In this document: one piece after another, positions 34,905-45,395 of the stretch
Numbering within the stretch: the stretch's first letter is position 1
How the letters are laid out: each line of letters starts with the position of its first letter
Assembly (NCBI GenBank): GCA_030142905.1
Contig: JASJOG010000017.1
Coordinates: forward strand, 310,001-374,000
From: Heliopora coerulea
Lineage: Eukaryota > Cnidaria > Anthozoa > Scleralcyonacea > Helioporidae
Length of the DNA stretch: 64,000 nt
Direction: 5' to 3'
Program-made: the position numbers and the translations under genes
Notes under the pieces: generated by a model
Seen by the model: the letters and a program-made list of their open reading frames with translations, nothing else
Databases searched by the model: none
Told to the model about the DNA's origin: nothing

Positions 34905-35031
34905 AAAGAGTGTTCGTTGTTACTCTGGCGTTTCACGCCCGTAGACGATCTTCAGACAAGGTGAGAGACAGACCAGTTGTCTGAAGATCGTCTACGGGCG
35001 TGAAACTCCCGAGTAACAACGAACACTCTTT
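34905..35031. repeat. PLE-type head-to-head hairpin
   Basis: AAAGAGTGTTCGTTGTTACT on the left pairs with its complement at 35012-35031, and the arms meet at TTGTCTGAAGATCG. The outward strand reads CTGAAGATCGTCTACGGGCG then TGAAACTCCCGAGTA. The stem CGUC/GGCG with loop UACG and a three-pair stem (ACU/AGU) fit a hammerhead-like fold. The arms differ at a few positions; the spacer is about 16 bp. Confidence 0.78.
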
Positions 35032-36010
35032 GCTGTCAAATGCTGTCAAAATTCTTAAAAGTAACACAGTTCAATCATAAGTAAATAGTTTCTCTAATAT
35101 AATTGGTACGGACACAAACTTAATGTTAATGCTGAAGTTTTTCATTAATTAAAACTTGGTTGATAGGCTTATCGTCAACCGTCAGAGATTAATGTCATAT
35201 AGAGTTTAAGCTATTTAACCTTTTACTCGCTAGTAAGTACAACTATCAGAATGCATTCAATATTGCATATTTGATGCTAATCTTGTACTTCTATTCCATA
35301 GCGGAAAAAATGCTACAAAACATCCGGATAAATGTATTCTGTAAACGTAATCAATGAGGACCACTCATTGCTATTGCAAACAAACTTTATTACTACTTAT
35401 TTATTATTACTTTATTTATTACTACAGCAGGATTCTGTCAGTGGTAGGTTTCACCAGATGATATGTCTCCTGAAGGCTTCAGCTCACCTAATGATTGATT
35501 TTGAACATCACCTCCAATATTTCGCGAAAAAGACTACATCCAACAAAAAAGTGAACTCAGAAGGATCTCGTCTTTACCTCAGTTACTCGATGAAACTCAT
35601 ATTTTCACTTCCAAATATTTTCGTCAGATTAGCTATTCCATTTTTTACATAATTTCTCTTCACTGTGACATATAAGCGCCCATGGGGGATTTTTCGGCTG
35701 AGTCCCGATATTCCTTAGGGGCTAGATAACCAAGAACACCTTTGAATTTAAGGAGAATCAAGGCACTAACTGATTGATAAAAAGTAAAATATAAAGTATA
35801 CTAGCAATTATAACTGATATCATAATTTTTTTCCCCGCCAGATGAGGATAAATAAATTTCTGATAACCGATGAGACGCTATAACCAATAAGCAACCGAGA
35901 CTCAGATGGCTAACTCAGGTGCAAGTTCTACTGAGGTCCAACCAAAGCTGCAGCCTAGATACTTAGACAATGATACATATAAACGCCACTTTTCTCTATG
36001 CGTTTGTATA
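35032..36010. other. No recognised feature
   Basis: AT-rich; no domain, RNA gene or repeat recognised. Confidence 0.5.
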
Positions 36011-36375
36011 TATTTTTTATTTTCGGGTTCGATCCCCAGTCTGGGGCTAAGAAATCATTTTTCTGAGATTAGGGCTTGACGAACGTTAATCGATCATCTT
36101 CGATATTTCCAAGCTGTCATATCTCAAAAGTATATGTATTTTATATCGAATTCAGATCATTATGTACATAGTAGCTGCCGCTTAGACAGCACATATGTCG
36201 GTCTTGCATCTGAGTACGCCATCCGAGTCTTGGTAGCTCAATGGTTAGAGCGTCTCACTTGTGAACAGAAGGTTGCAGGGTCGATCTTCAGCTGGCGCCC
36301 AGAAATCGTTTCTCTGAAGTAAGATCTTGACGAGCGTTCATCTATCGTTCATTCAAGATATCTCCAAAGCTCCCA
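36011..36375 (+). repeat. Two tRNA-derived, SINE-like units
   Basis: The second unit (36215-36375) has box-A-like TGGTAGCTCAATGGTTAGAG and box-B-like GGTCGATCTT, followed by GAAATCGTTTCTCTGAAG. The first (36011-36115) keeps only GGGTTCGATCCCCAGTCTGG and the same kind of 3' body (GAAATCATTTTTCTGAG, CTTGACGAACGTT). The acceptor strands do not pair as in a real tRNA. This fits a tRNA-derived SINE rather than tRNA genes. Confidence 0.5.
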
Positions 36376-36399
36376 CATTTCCAACATATCGGTCGCGTT

Positions 36400-36546
36400 A
36401 CACCTTTTACTGTTCATTATCAGAAAATATACTATCATTAACGCAAACTTCAAACTCATCAACGCAAAAATATGTTAATTTTATTCAATCGACATTCATT
36501 AGCTTAGATACGCAACCGTTTCCATCCAAGGACCTTCCATAGCGCC
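36400..36546 (+). mobile_element. Fold-back element arm fragment
   Basis: ACACCTTTTACTGTTCATTA through GATACGCAACCGTTTCCATC matches one arm of the elements at 11553 and 26210. The partner arm is missing. Confidence 0.7.
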
Positions 36547-36803
36547 GTTTTCGTAACCATGGTACTCGGCGATTTTGGTCAAAATAAATCTCCTTTTGTC
36601 CTATACCGCCGCGATCTTAGCATGTTCATGTAAAACCCGGGTTCAATATTCCTGGTCCGAAGAAAGGGAAGCTAAATATTCATTCCAGTTAACGATGATT
36701 CAATCATTACCAGGACAGGGATAAACTTTCGCTCCCCGTGAAAAGCCAAGGTTGGTTACACCACCGGAGTGAAAACCTAGTTCTAGAGAAAAATGGTTTC
36801 ATG

Positions 36804-36895
36804 CAGGCTTGGACTGGCCATTGTGCCATTGTACCGTAGAACAATAGTCAGCCATTGTTCTGTGACGCGATGCCACAATGGCCGGTCCAAGCCTG
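36804..36895. mobile_element. 92-bp hAT-like micro-MITE
   Basis: The inverted ends CAGGCTTGGACTGGCCATTG are 22 bp with one difference. The target duplication GTTTCATG is perfect on both sides (36796-36803 and 36896-36903). The 46-bp middle has no coding content. It lies 0.3 kb downstream of the PAFAH1B stop codon. Confidence 0.88.
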
Positions 36896-37177
36896 GTTTC
36901 ATGTCTTTGTCTGGGGAGACGTTATGGTTTTGTTAGAGTTTAATAAACGACAAAAGCACCTTTTATAGAAGGCAATGAGCAAGAATAGGAGCACGAATAT
37001 CATCAGGTTCAAGCCCAGATCATCAGGTATCAAGCTCATTTTTGTTTCGGAATATGTTCTTTCGGTGGTCGTAAATCCACACAGTCTTGTACTTGTATTT
37101 GGCAATAAGACCAGTCAGAATACATTTCATTTTAAATATCTTTGTACGACGAACAATACGTCGCTTGTACCGATAAT

Positions 37178-37429
37178 TCAGGAATATTTAATTAGCTTGA
37201 CAATAGCTTCGTGTATGGTTTTACAGACTTTCTTGTACCCAAGTCGAGTCGGATGCAAGTAATCCTCCATATCTTCAGGCGATATTGTTCCGTCAGTCCC
37301 CACGAAGCCTGGATCCGCATTAAGAAAAATCGCATTTGGAATATTTTTTACTCTGTTTTCTAGTTGGTTGTTGATATCCTGAATTTTCACTCGAAGAGGA
37401 TTGGGGTTTTCACCCCGAGGTAACAGAGC
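37178..37429 (-). CDS. PAFAH1B exon 5 (last)
   Basis: Eighty-three codons after acceptor CTCTAG, reading ALLPRGENPNPLR, then NADPGFVG and MEDYLHPTRLGYKKVCKTIH, with TGA at 37180-37178. It contains the Asp and His of the triad. Confidence 0.93.
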   Translation of the reverse strand, partial: ALLPRGENPNPLRVKIQDINNQLENRVKNIPNAIFLNADPGFVGTDGTISPEDMEDYLHPTRLGYKKVCKTIHEAIVKLIKYS

Positions 37430-40400
37430 CTAGAGAAAAAAAAAAAAGAGTAAGTAAACAGAGAGGGAAATTCCAAGTGTTTCAAATTTTTTAGAAATTG
37501 TGGTCCACTGTGTAAGCCTGGCCAGAGTAGCCTGATGCAATGGACTAGGTAATAAGAGCTTCAGCATGTTTCCAAGTCGGTCAAATATGTCTAGGAATAA
37601 CCAGGATTTCTACTCCTTTCAGAAGTATTTTGATTTTAGAACATTCAAACCACTCCAAGAAAGCAATTTTCCCCAGAAATACTGCAAAAACGACAAAGCC
37701 TGTGGTTAACGAGTTTTTTTAACAATCGAGAACCTCCCAGGCCGTTCTTAATTTGAATGACTGATCGTGGGGAGAGGACTCTTTACAAAGAAAACAATTT
37801 GCAGCAATTATTCAATCTGGCGAACGTTCGGTCTTTCAAGTTGTCCTCTAAAGAGTTTCTTTTCACGTCATAAGCAAGAAGGGTCATGAATTTTTAGTAT
37901 AATCAAAAGGTCGAATTTCAGTAAAGGAGCTAGATCGTAGTTCCTGATCTACGACAAAGTTTAACAAACTATTAAGCTAAATCTATCCCAAGCCTAAAGT
38001 CCAACCCCACTATAATCGTATGAAAACTCTTCTTCCAATCTAGTAAAAAAATAATATCAAAGAATTAAAAACATTAAAAGAAAAGATTATAATTATGCAT
38101 TAAATCAAGAGCCTAAACGACCATATTGTTATCACACCAGACTCACAGGCCACTGGGCTGCGCACCATGCTCACAACTAGTCGAACTATAAAACACTATT
38201 TGTTACGCCTTTTTACTTATCAGATATTATCCTAAGCTCGACCCCAGATTTTCTCTCGATTTCGGTTTTCTGGGTATAATTAAGACTAATGGCCCTCAAA
38301 GCATGCACGGTGTCTATGCGAAGACGAAAACACTAGTCCCCAGTGTCAAGTCCATTCGCGTGATCAATTAGCGCCACAACTCAAGCAACAAATAGCCAAT
38401 TCCTTCTCAATTAACTTGGTAATCTGTTGTGATTTAGTTTTTTCGTTTAAAACTTTAAGATTTTGTGATTGATAAGGGCTAGATGTTGCTGAAGACGACT
38501 CCCTCGGGAGAGGCAGTAACCTATTATTTGGGTAAAAAATTTGACTATATAGGCCATGATATCCGGCAAAGGTTTTAAATTTTTGATGTTTTGCTTAATT
38601 GTAATTCCTCCTATGTAATTCTACTCCAGTGTCTGGTGAAACTGTATGACCGCTGTCGTTTGTGAACGATGAGATACTTCATGAAAGATTTTGCGACTGA
38701 GTTTTTATTTTTCGAGTGAGCACTTATTCACCAGCCTGAAAATGATTATTTCAACACTAAGATAAATCTTGCTTAAGTTGGGACTACAAGTTCTCACCAA
38801 GACTATGACTTTGATTTCAGAGTTCATGCCGTTGATATACGACACAATGGATTCGATCCCCTCGACAATATTTCCAGCGGTATGTGATGGCGTTCGGGAT
38901 ACATTGGCTCCTCCAACCAAAAGAACGACAACCTACAAAGTAAGTATACTGTCAGACAAAATGAAGCTAGCAACATAATACAATGAATTTATTTCCACCT
39001 TATTAACATTCTGACCAAAACGTTCGTCGGACAAAAAAATGTAATTCAAAAGACTTAGTGGCTGATCATATGGAGCGAACCAGCCCGGCCACCCAGTCTG
39101 ATCCTGTTAACCGGGCTGACATTCTCTTGCGATCATATGACAAAATAATCTCGGTTAACCGAGGCTGAACTCGGCTTCTTCAATTACGGCGCGTACACCG
39201 TTAAGTCGTAGCAAAGTAATTTCAGTTCAAAGTGGTCATGTGGGAAATAGTCAACCCGGTGAAACGGGATCTCCCTCGATGCCAGCCGAGACCTCGGCAA
39301 AGGGGGCTGGCAGGTTAACTATAAGATCACAGAAACGTTTCCCCTTCTACTTTAGAACTAAAGTGGGATCTCGGCAAAACGGGCCAACCCGGCTGATCGG
39401 GCAGGCTCGCTCCATATGACCAGCCCCTTAAAGACAATAATCCAGCACCAGAAACGGCCACCTCACTGTTGTACCTAGAAGTGGGCACTAAGTTAGTAAC
39501 CAGCTGACAAACGTTGCCCTTGTATTTCCAAATCAGTGATTCCCAAGTAAGTAAAAAGGAGAAGCTTTTCTTCGGTAATTCAGTGTATACGTAACCACTT
39601 GTCCTATTCGACTTTGTCATAATTAGGAGTTTTAAACTTACTTTAATTTTGGATTTCTTTCTCGAAATATGCTATCAATATAAAATAGATTTAATGGCGT
39701 GACTTTTATCTTTGTGTTAGTATACTGCGTCTCCTGAAGTTCAATACATACCTGCAGGCATCGTCGCCAAAATGGACAATTTAGAATAGTAGGTTAGTCT
39801 GAGTCATTGAACTCTAAAAGGACTGGAATGATGCCAGTAAACTGAATTTTAAAACCACCATGGAGACCCGCATGTATATCAATATGCAGGTCATCCCAGT
39901 TCGCCCTAGATTAAATATGGTCAACATTACGGATGGTAAAAAACTTAACCAAAAGTTTGGTTTTTCTTTGGCTATTTTCTTTTTTTGTCCAAAGAAACTA
40001 TAATACACAGAAAAATAAACTCACTAACTACATGTAGATTTGGACCTGCACGGCGGCCCCCATTTTAGGCTCATCTTCCCATAGTTCTAGAAATAAGGAG
40101 CTTCGATTCTAGCCTTTTTAGAGTTCAATGATCTGGCTAGAGAAAAATGCAGGCAGGTACAAAGAAAATTAAATCTTGACGCAGGTGCCCGAGATCCTAA
40201 GTATTTCTTGAATACAATTTCTTCATACAAGACTCGCTCCAAATCTCTCATTTCCTTCCTGGACTCCATAACTTGTGTGGCGATAAGAGAAAGACCAGGC
40301 GAGTCTGCTCAAACAATTGCCCAATAGTCGTGAGGTTGAAATGCAATTTAAAACAATGAAAGATTATAACCGGGATACAAAACTCTTCGAAATGAGCTAG

Positions 40401-43169
40401 CCATGACTATTTGAGTGCAGAAGTGGACTATAATAGTGATGGTCAACGTAAAACTTTGGAGAAGTTACTTTTAAATAAGTGTTCCCTGATAACCTTCGTA
40501 CCTTTGGACTGATATTTTTTAGCTCGCCATTTTGTATCCTCCACAGAACGTTCTGTGTACTGTCTCCACCAATAGCAAAATTTAATGAACCTAAGGGCTC
40601 GAAAAGCGTGTCCCAACTCTAAGAAAGAAGGCACAATATTTAGTTGGAGGAATCCCAAAGAAACCATATGTATTATCCATTTATTAAAACGTATTAACCA
40701 TGGCGAATGGCTATACTGAACATTTCTGAAAAGAACTCTAGAAACCTTTTCAGAGTAAGAATTGTAAAAAAGCAGTTTGAATATCTGGATAATAAATACT
40801 GAAAAGAAGCACTATGCATTCGGCAGACCGCTCTTCAGGTGCAAACGTCTGCTAACTGTTGAGAAATAGGTAAGGTAAGGTAACATCTTTATTTAATGAG
40901 GGTTGCACTAAATAGCTAATAAAAGCTAACAAACCTGTGGCCCTCTAAAATACAGTACATGATAGAACTAATGATAATACTAAATAATATAGTAAAAAGT
41001 ATTTTACACTAAAAAGTGAGCAATAGATTGCTGTTCATTAAAAATTTTGTTCCAAAAACTGTCTAGAACTATTAAGAGATTTTTTTTGTCTCAAATCAAG
41101 TGGCAAGCCATTCCATATTTGACAGGTTTGTACTGCAAAGGTTCTACCTCCTTCAGTTTACCTTTTGTACAAAGGACAAAGTAAATTGTAGTTTGAGTAT
41201 CTAGTGTTTCTTCCGTGTAAACTACAATTTAACTTAGATATGACGGTAAGTCTCCACGAATCCTTTTGTATACAAGCACACATCTTGTTACTTTAGCTTC
41301 TTCATAAAAAGGAAGCCATTTAAGACGATTAAACAGTGGGACAGTAGGAGACATAGTGTCAGCTTTTAAAATCACTCGTGCAGCTCTCTTTTGTCGCTTT
41401 AGTACCCTACCAAGACTATCTGTATTACACGTAGTCCAAATGACATTTACATAACCAAGTACAGGCTTTATCATACTATTATAATACATTATTCTTTGCT
41501 TGAGTGGCAGTATACTCCTAATCTTCCTTAAAATTCCAATACGTTGAGATAGTTTTTTGCATACATTATCTACATGCCGTGAGAAAGATAACTCATCAAT
41601 TTCTAGCCCTAATAATTTTACACTAGAAATATTGGACAAACGCTTTCCCGTAATAATCAAAACCTTGGTCTTCTTTTCATTTAATGGTAACTTGTTAACC
41701 AACGCCCAGCAGACCACTTCAGACATAGCCTTATTCAATGAGCCCTGCAGAGATGACATATTTCTATAATCTGCAAACGAGGTGATCGTTGTATCGTCCG
41801 CATACAAATCAATCTTACATGAGCTGACATGTAGCGGCAAGTCGTTTATGAAAACAATAAACAGCAAAGGGCCTAAGATACTGCCTTGAGGAACTCCGTG
41901 CCTGACAGTTGCTATATCAGACTTCGTCCCAGCCAAAGTCACCAATTGACGTCGCTCCGATAGATAGGACTTAAACCACTCCAGCGACAATCCAGTTACA
42001 CCAGTTAGGCCAATATTTATACCAGATATAAAGCTTAAATGCTTAATCCCTCCTACGCGGTATGACATTATCGCCATTATAGCTGGTATAAAAGTATTTA
42101 TAATCACAACCAAGTCTTTGCTTTAAAATTTTATTAAGCGAGTTTGAGGGTTTACGATGAAACTATCGTGTCAGCGGTCTTTCACGACAGATCGAGAAAT
42201 AGCGGAGCAACTAGATAGTTGATGGGAGGGTGTCATTTGGTTAAATTTTTTAGAAGGCTGAAAACCAAAATGATAAGCGAGCAACTGTGGAAGAACGATC
42301 AATTAGTTAGAATAACTAATTGACCACTTTTGAATCGAATGAATGTAGAGAATGTAATAGATACAGTGGCAGACAATCGGTGAATTTTAAAATATTTATT
42401 TTGCAGTTGCTTCAAGATTTAAAAGCTATAATGTGACCTTTTCATTCTGTTATTTATGCCTAAACATTCAAAGATGTGACTGACTACAATGAAGATGTTT
42501 CCGTTTTTAAACTTTTTCACACCCAGCTTTGCGAAGGCTTTACGTAACCTCTACTTGAGAGCAAAAATTATATAGATCTTCGTTGGATGTTGCACAGGGA
42601 TGCAACAACGATGCGTTGCGTTGGACCTTATGTTTTTAGAGCACACTCATTAAGATCTGGCCAAACATAATCTCAAATCTTAATTATGGTTTTTGTCTCT
42701 AACAGATTTTCATGATTTTAATCCTAATTTCATGTGAAGCTTGAGTTTAACCAACTAAAATGTCTCAGGGAATAACATTTCACTCACTAGACAAACCAAA
42801 CAAACTTACAGAACATACTTCTATAATTTCAGAATCATCCTCAGAGGCATACATGAAGAGAAACTTTTCTTTAATAAGGATAGACTTTTACAGGGGTACG
42901 CTTTACCAGAAAAGTGTAGCATATTTTGTTAGCCAATTTAACTCCGTATTAAATGATTGACTTCAGATGATCGTGCTGTTCATCCCATCTCAGGCTTTGT
43001 AGAAAAATGTGTATACAATCGATAAATAGGCGGAATGAGATGACCAACCAAACATTAAGAAGAACTTATACTTATGTAACCAAACAGAAATCAAAAACTA
43101 CCTCGAATAAACATTAGTGAGAGTAAGCCTGAGTTTTTGCTTCCATTTCTGTTACTGATATATATATAC

Positions 43170-43221
<52 letters not shown>

Positions 43222-43343
43222 GTGAACGTTTAGGTTTACGAAATGCAAAGAGGGCTCAATAACGCAAAGAAAGAGCAAATGGGATTATATCGCTTACCTC
43301 AAAAAGTCACAGGCTGTAGTGACTTTTTGAGGTAAGCGATATA

Positions 43344-43379
<36 letters not shown>

Positions 43380-44992
43380 TTCCACAGCAGCAAGTGTGGA
43401 AGATGATTTATTTAAGGGTTTGGTAGGCATTCCCTCAAATCTGTACTAGATACTCCGCTCCATTAGAAATTAAAAATATTCTAGTTATGCCACTCCATCC
43501 AGACTTCGGGGGAAAGGACACGAGTGGAAAAAATGATCACACTTTTCTTTCGTATTTGTGTGACCAAACGAAGGAAATTTCTTTTGATGAACAAGCCGCC
43601 GCTGTCTTTTTGTCACTTTTCTACCAAAATACTACGGTAAAACGAAAACGGACGTTTTATGTCCATCACAACTAATTTGGGTTTAATTGTACTGGTATTT
43701 AAACCAGAAAATAAATATTTTACTTTCGAACGCAACTTTTATATTGTTTCTTTGTTGAGTTACAAATACCTCGGTTTCTTTCATCAATCGGGTCAATGAA
43801 TCACCAAAAAATACCACTTGACAGCGAGAAGACATCCTCGCCGCTTCCGCGATAAATCTGTTATGCTGTATGAAAGGAAAACAGATTTTTAAAAAAACAG
43901 ACAAAGATGCACGTTTGATGAGCGTCGGTTGGCAAACGTGAACTAAACTGAAATAGCTGAAAGAAAGTCCGAGAGGAAAGACAGATGACGAGAAGACAAG
44001 GGGAAAACGAGAAACTAGTAATTTAAATGAAAATTAAGCAAATGGTTTGAACCCGGGAGAATCAGCATGTGTTGAAGGTAAATCACCCCATGTTAGGGTA
44101 ATCTGGAGAAAGGCTGTTGGTGACTGACGTTTTGACGGACTCTGAAGATAACCATCGCTGAAGCCGTCGAAAATTCAGTCACCAACAGTCTTTCTCAAGA
44201 CTATCCTAACCAGTACAATCTACTTTCAATACGTATTGAATGACAAATAAAAAAGTAAGAAGGCAGTAGAGAAGAAAAGAGCACAGGAGTACAGATGTGG
44301 GAAGAAAAGATTAGAGATGAGCCGAGAGGAATATAGCAAAACAGAAGAAAGCAGAAGAGGGTCCACGAAATATTAAATTTTCCCAGTTGCTTTCAATACA
44401 AGATCCTCTTTGGTGATTGTCCCCTTCCCCTAAGAATACTTTAAAATGGTCCCGTACAAGAGAGTAGAGAAGAGAAGAGAAAAAGAAAAGAAGAAAAGAG
44501 AAGAGACGAGACGAGAAGTGAAGAGCGCACAGCAGAGTAAAGCTGAGTAGAAATGTGTACAAGAGAGTAGAAAAGAGAAGGGCAGAAAAAACCAGAGGAG
44601 TTAACATGAAAGAAGATCAGAAAAAAGCAGAGACGAGCGAAAGAGATGGAAAGACAGTAGTGCACTGCAGAGGACACCCAAGAAGGGCAGCAAAGAACAG
44701 AGGAGACCAAAGTAGATCAGACGTTAGCTGAGAAGAGTATTGCAGCGAAAAAGGGAACGGAGTAGAACGGAATGGGACGGGAAGAAAGGAAAAGAAAAAA
44801 GGTAATTAGGACAGGAAGGAAGGGAAAGGAAAAGAAGGGATGGAATGTATGGATTCATAAAAAGAGCAGAGGAGGAGAAATAAGAATACGAGATAAAAGA
44901 AAAAGAGAGAATATTAGCTGTACCATGCTCATCCACCTTCCATCGCCCTGTTTATCTTTGACAGGCTGAGGGTCAGCAGCGGGGTTACTCAT
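37178..44992 (-). CDS. PAFAH1B catalytic subunit (alpha1/alpha2-like), five exons
   Basis: The coding exons are 44992-44924, 43865-43770, 40618-40502, 38932-38798 and 37429-37178, all in phase 0 with GT donors and AG acceptors. They encode about 222 residues (human PAFAH1B2 and PAFAH1B3 are about 230). SGNH hydrolase blocks appear in order: FFGDSLTRLM (nucleophile Ser, exon 2), FAIGGDST (Gly block, exon 3), LLVGGAN (Asn block, exon 4) and DYLHPT (Asp and His, exon 5). The family forms cytosolic dimers that remove acetyl from PAF-type lipids and bind LIS1/PAFAH1B1. The exon-4 loop is about four residues longer than in vertebrates. Start ATG 44992 is in exon 1 (MSNPAADPQP), with a probable acceptor upstream at 45057-45056. 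No coding break was seen. A paralogue begins at 1136. PAFAH1B2 and PAFAH1B3 cannot be told apart here, so no symbol is given. Confidence 0.92.
38798..38932 (-). CDS. PAFAH1B exon 4
   Basis: Forty-five codons after acceptor TTTGTAG, reading VVVLLVGGANVSRTPSHTAG then IVEGIESIVSYINGM. The donor is GTGAGA. The Asn block reads GGAN with extra residues after it, unlike the GTNNH of vertebrate proteins. Confidence 0.92.
39058..39427. mobile_element. Harbinger-like MITE in PAFAH1B intron 3
   Basis: The left end GTGGCTGATCATATGGAGCG and the complement of the right end (GGGGCTGGTCATATGGAGCG) match for more than 20 bp with few differences. The flanking trinucleotide is TTA on both sides (39055-39057 and 39428-39430). 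A 3-bp TWA target and 370-bp length fit PIF/Harbinger MITEs. No coding content. Confidence 0.75.
39805..40130. mobile_element. hAT-like MITE, family 1 (copy 2), in PAFAH1B intron 3
   Basis: The ends CATTGAACTCTAAAAGGACT and GCCTTTTTAGAGTTCAATG are those of family 1. The flanking 8-mers GTCTGAGT and ATCTGGCT agree at only 5/8, so this copy is older or its edges have changed. Confidence 0.75.
40502..40618 (-). CDS. PAFAH1B exon 3
   Basis: Thirty-nine codons after acceptor TTCTTAG, reading SWDTLFEPLG then FAIGGDSTQNVLWRIQNGEL. The donor is GTACGA. Frames offset from this one over the same stretch look longer but do not match the family. Confidence 0.92.
40873..42113 (-). mobile_element. 5'-truncated LINE in PAFAH1B intron 2
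   Basis: A single open frame (42113-41229) holds RT blocks HGVPQGSILGPLLFIVFIND and KIDLYADDTTITS (catalytic YADD), a C-terminal region NSMIKPVLGYVNVIWTTC, and RQKRAARVILKA. Recognisable RT starts near 42050 (GLSLEWFKSYLSERRQ). The 3' part runs to about 40873, ending in GGTAAGGTAAC-type repeats. It is in the same orientation as the host gene. The fragment is unusually open and may be young, but lacks the endonuclease and RT N-terminus. Confidence 0.85.
43158..43376. repeat. TA microsatellite interrupted by a perfect 27-bp-arm hairpin
   Basis: TA tracts at 43158-43220 and 43347-43376 flank a segment containing ATTATATCGCTTACCTCAAA (43284-43310) and its exact complement (43319-43345), with an 8-bp loop. 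It lies in PAFAH1B intron 2. No hammerhead-like core was found in it. Confidence 0.88.
43770..43865 (-). CDS. PAFAH1B exon 2
   Basis: Thirty-two codons after acceptor CATACAG, holding CQVVFFGDSLTRLMKETE with the catalytic serine. The donor is GTATTT. Confidence 0.9.
44109..44200. repeat. Hairpin in intron 1, copy B
   Basis: GGAGAAAGGCTGTTGGTGAC and its complement at 44172-44196. It is shorter inside than the copy at 163-292. Confidence 0.55.
44455..44910. repeat. Polypurine-rich tract, copy B
   Basis: A/G-rich on the plus strand, matching 530-1065. It lies in intron 1 directly downstream of exon 1. Confidence 0.8.
44924..44992 (-). CDS. PAFAH1B exon 1
   Basis: Twenty-three codons from ATG, ending GDGRWMSM at donor GTACAG. 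The joined frame continues HNRFIAEA in exon 2, as in other PAFAH1B proteins (RWMSxHxRF). Confidence 0.88.
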
Positions 44993-45337
44993 CTTCTGGT
45001 GCTGGTTGAGTTGAAGTGATTGTTTTCCCTTGGACGGATGTGTGGCGAAGAGGTCCTGAAGAAACAAGTTTTCGAGTTACCAACAAAGTCAAATCAAAAT
45101 CGTACTGGTTCGCAGCTAAGCAAAACATTTCCTTTTTCTCTTCAAATGCTGACGTCTTTTCCCTCTTATGGATCCTAATGTTAATGATCCATTAATCACT
45201 TTAAACGTCTTCTCGAGAATTCCGCGATACACTTTGCAGTTGTAACGATCACTGAACTCTGTGACAACTGGAATGTTAACTTCAGCTAAAAGAACCAAAC
45301 AATTATAGGCTTTTGGCTATCAGTTTCAGTCTCCTTA

Positions 45338-45395
45338 CGCGGTAAATTTTGACGTTAGATCGTCGTTGCATTAACGTCGAAATGACCGCGTAAGA
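45338..45395. promoter_or_regulatory. Palindrome upstream of PAFAH1B exon 1, copy B
   Basis: CTTACGCGGTAAATTTTGAC and AACGTCGAAATGACCGCGTA with a short spacer. The outer ten bases pair perfectly. It is conserved with 1478-1537. Confidence 0.4.

Noticed and set aside
36215..36300. A tRNA-like sequence with box A and box B
   Set aside because: The acceptor and anticodon arms do not pair; it fits a tRNA-derived SINE better than a tRNA gene.
40443..40667. A 74-codon minus-strand frame beginning MVSLGFLQL
   Set aside because: It is out of frame with PAFAH1B exon 3; the family match and splice sites use the other frame.
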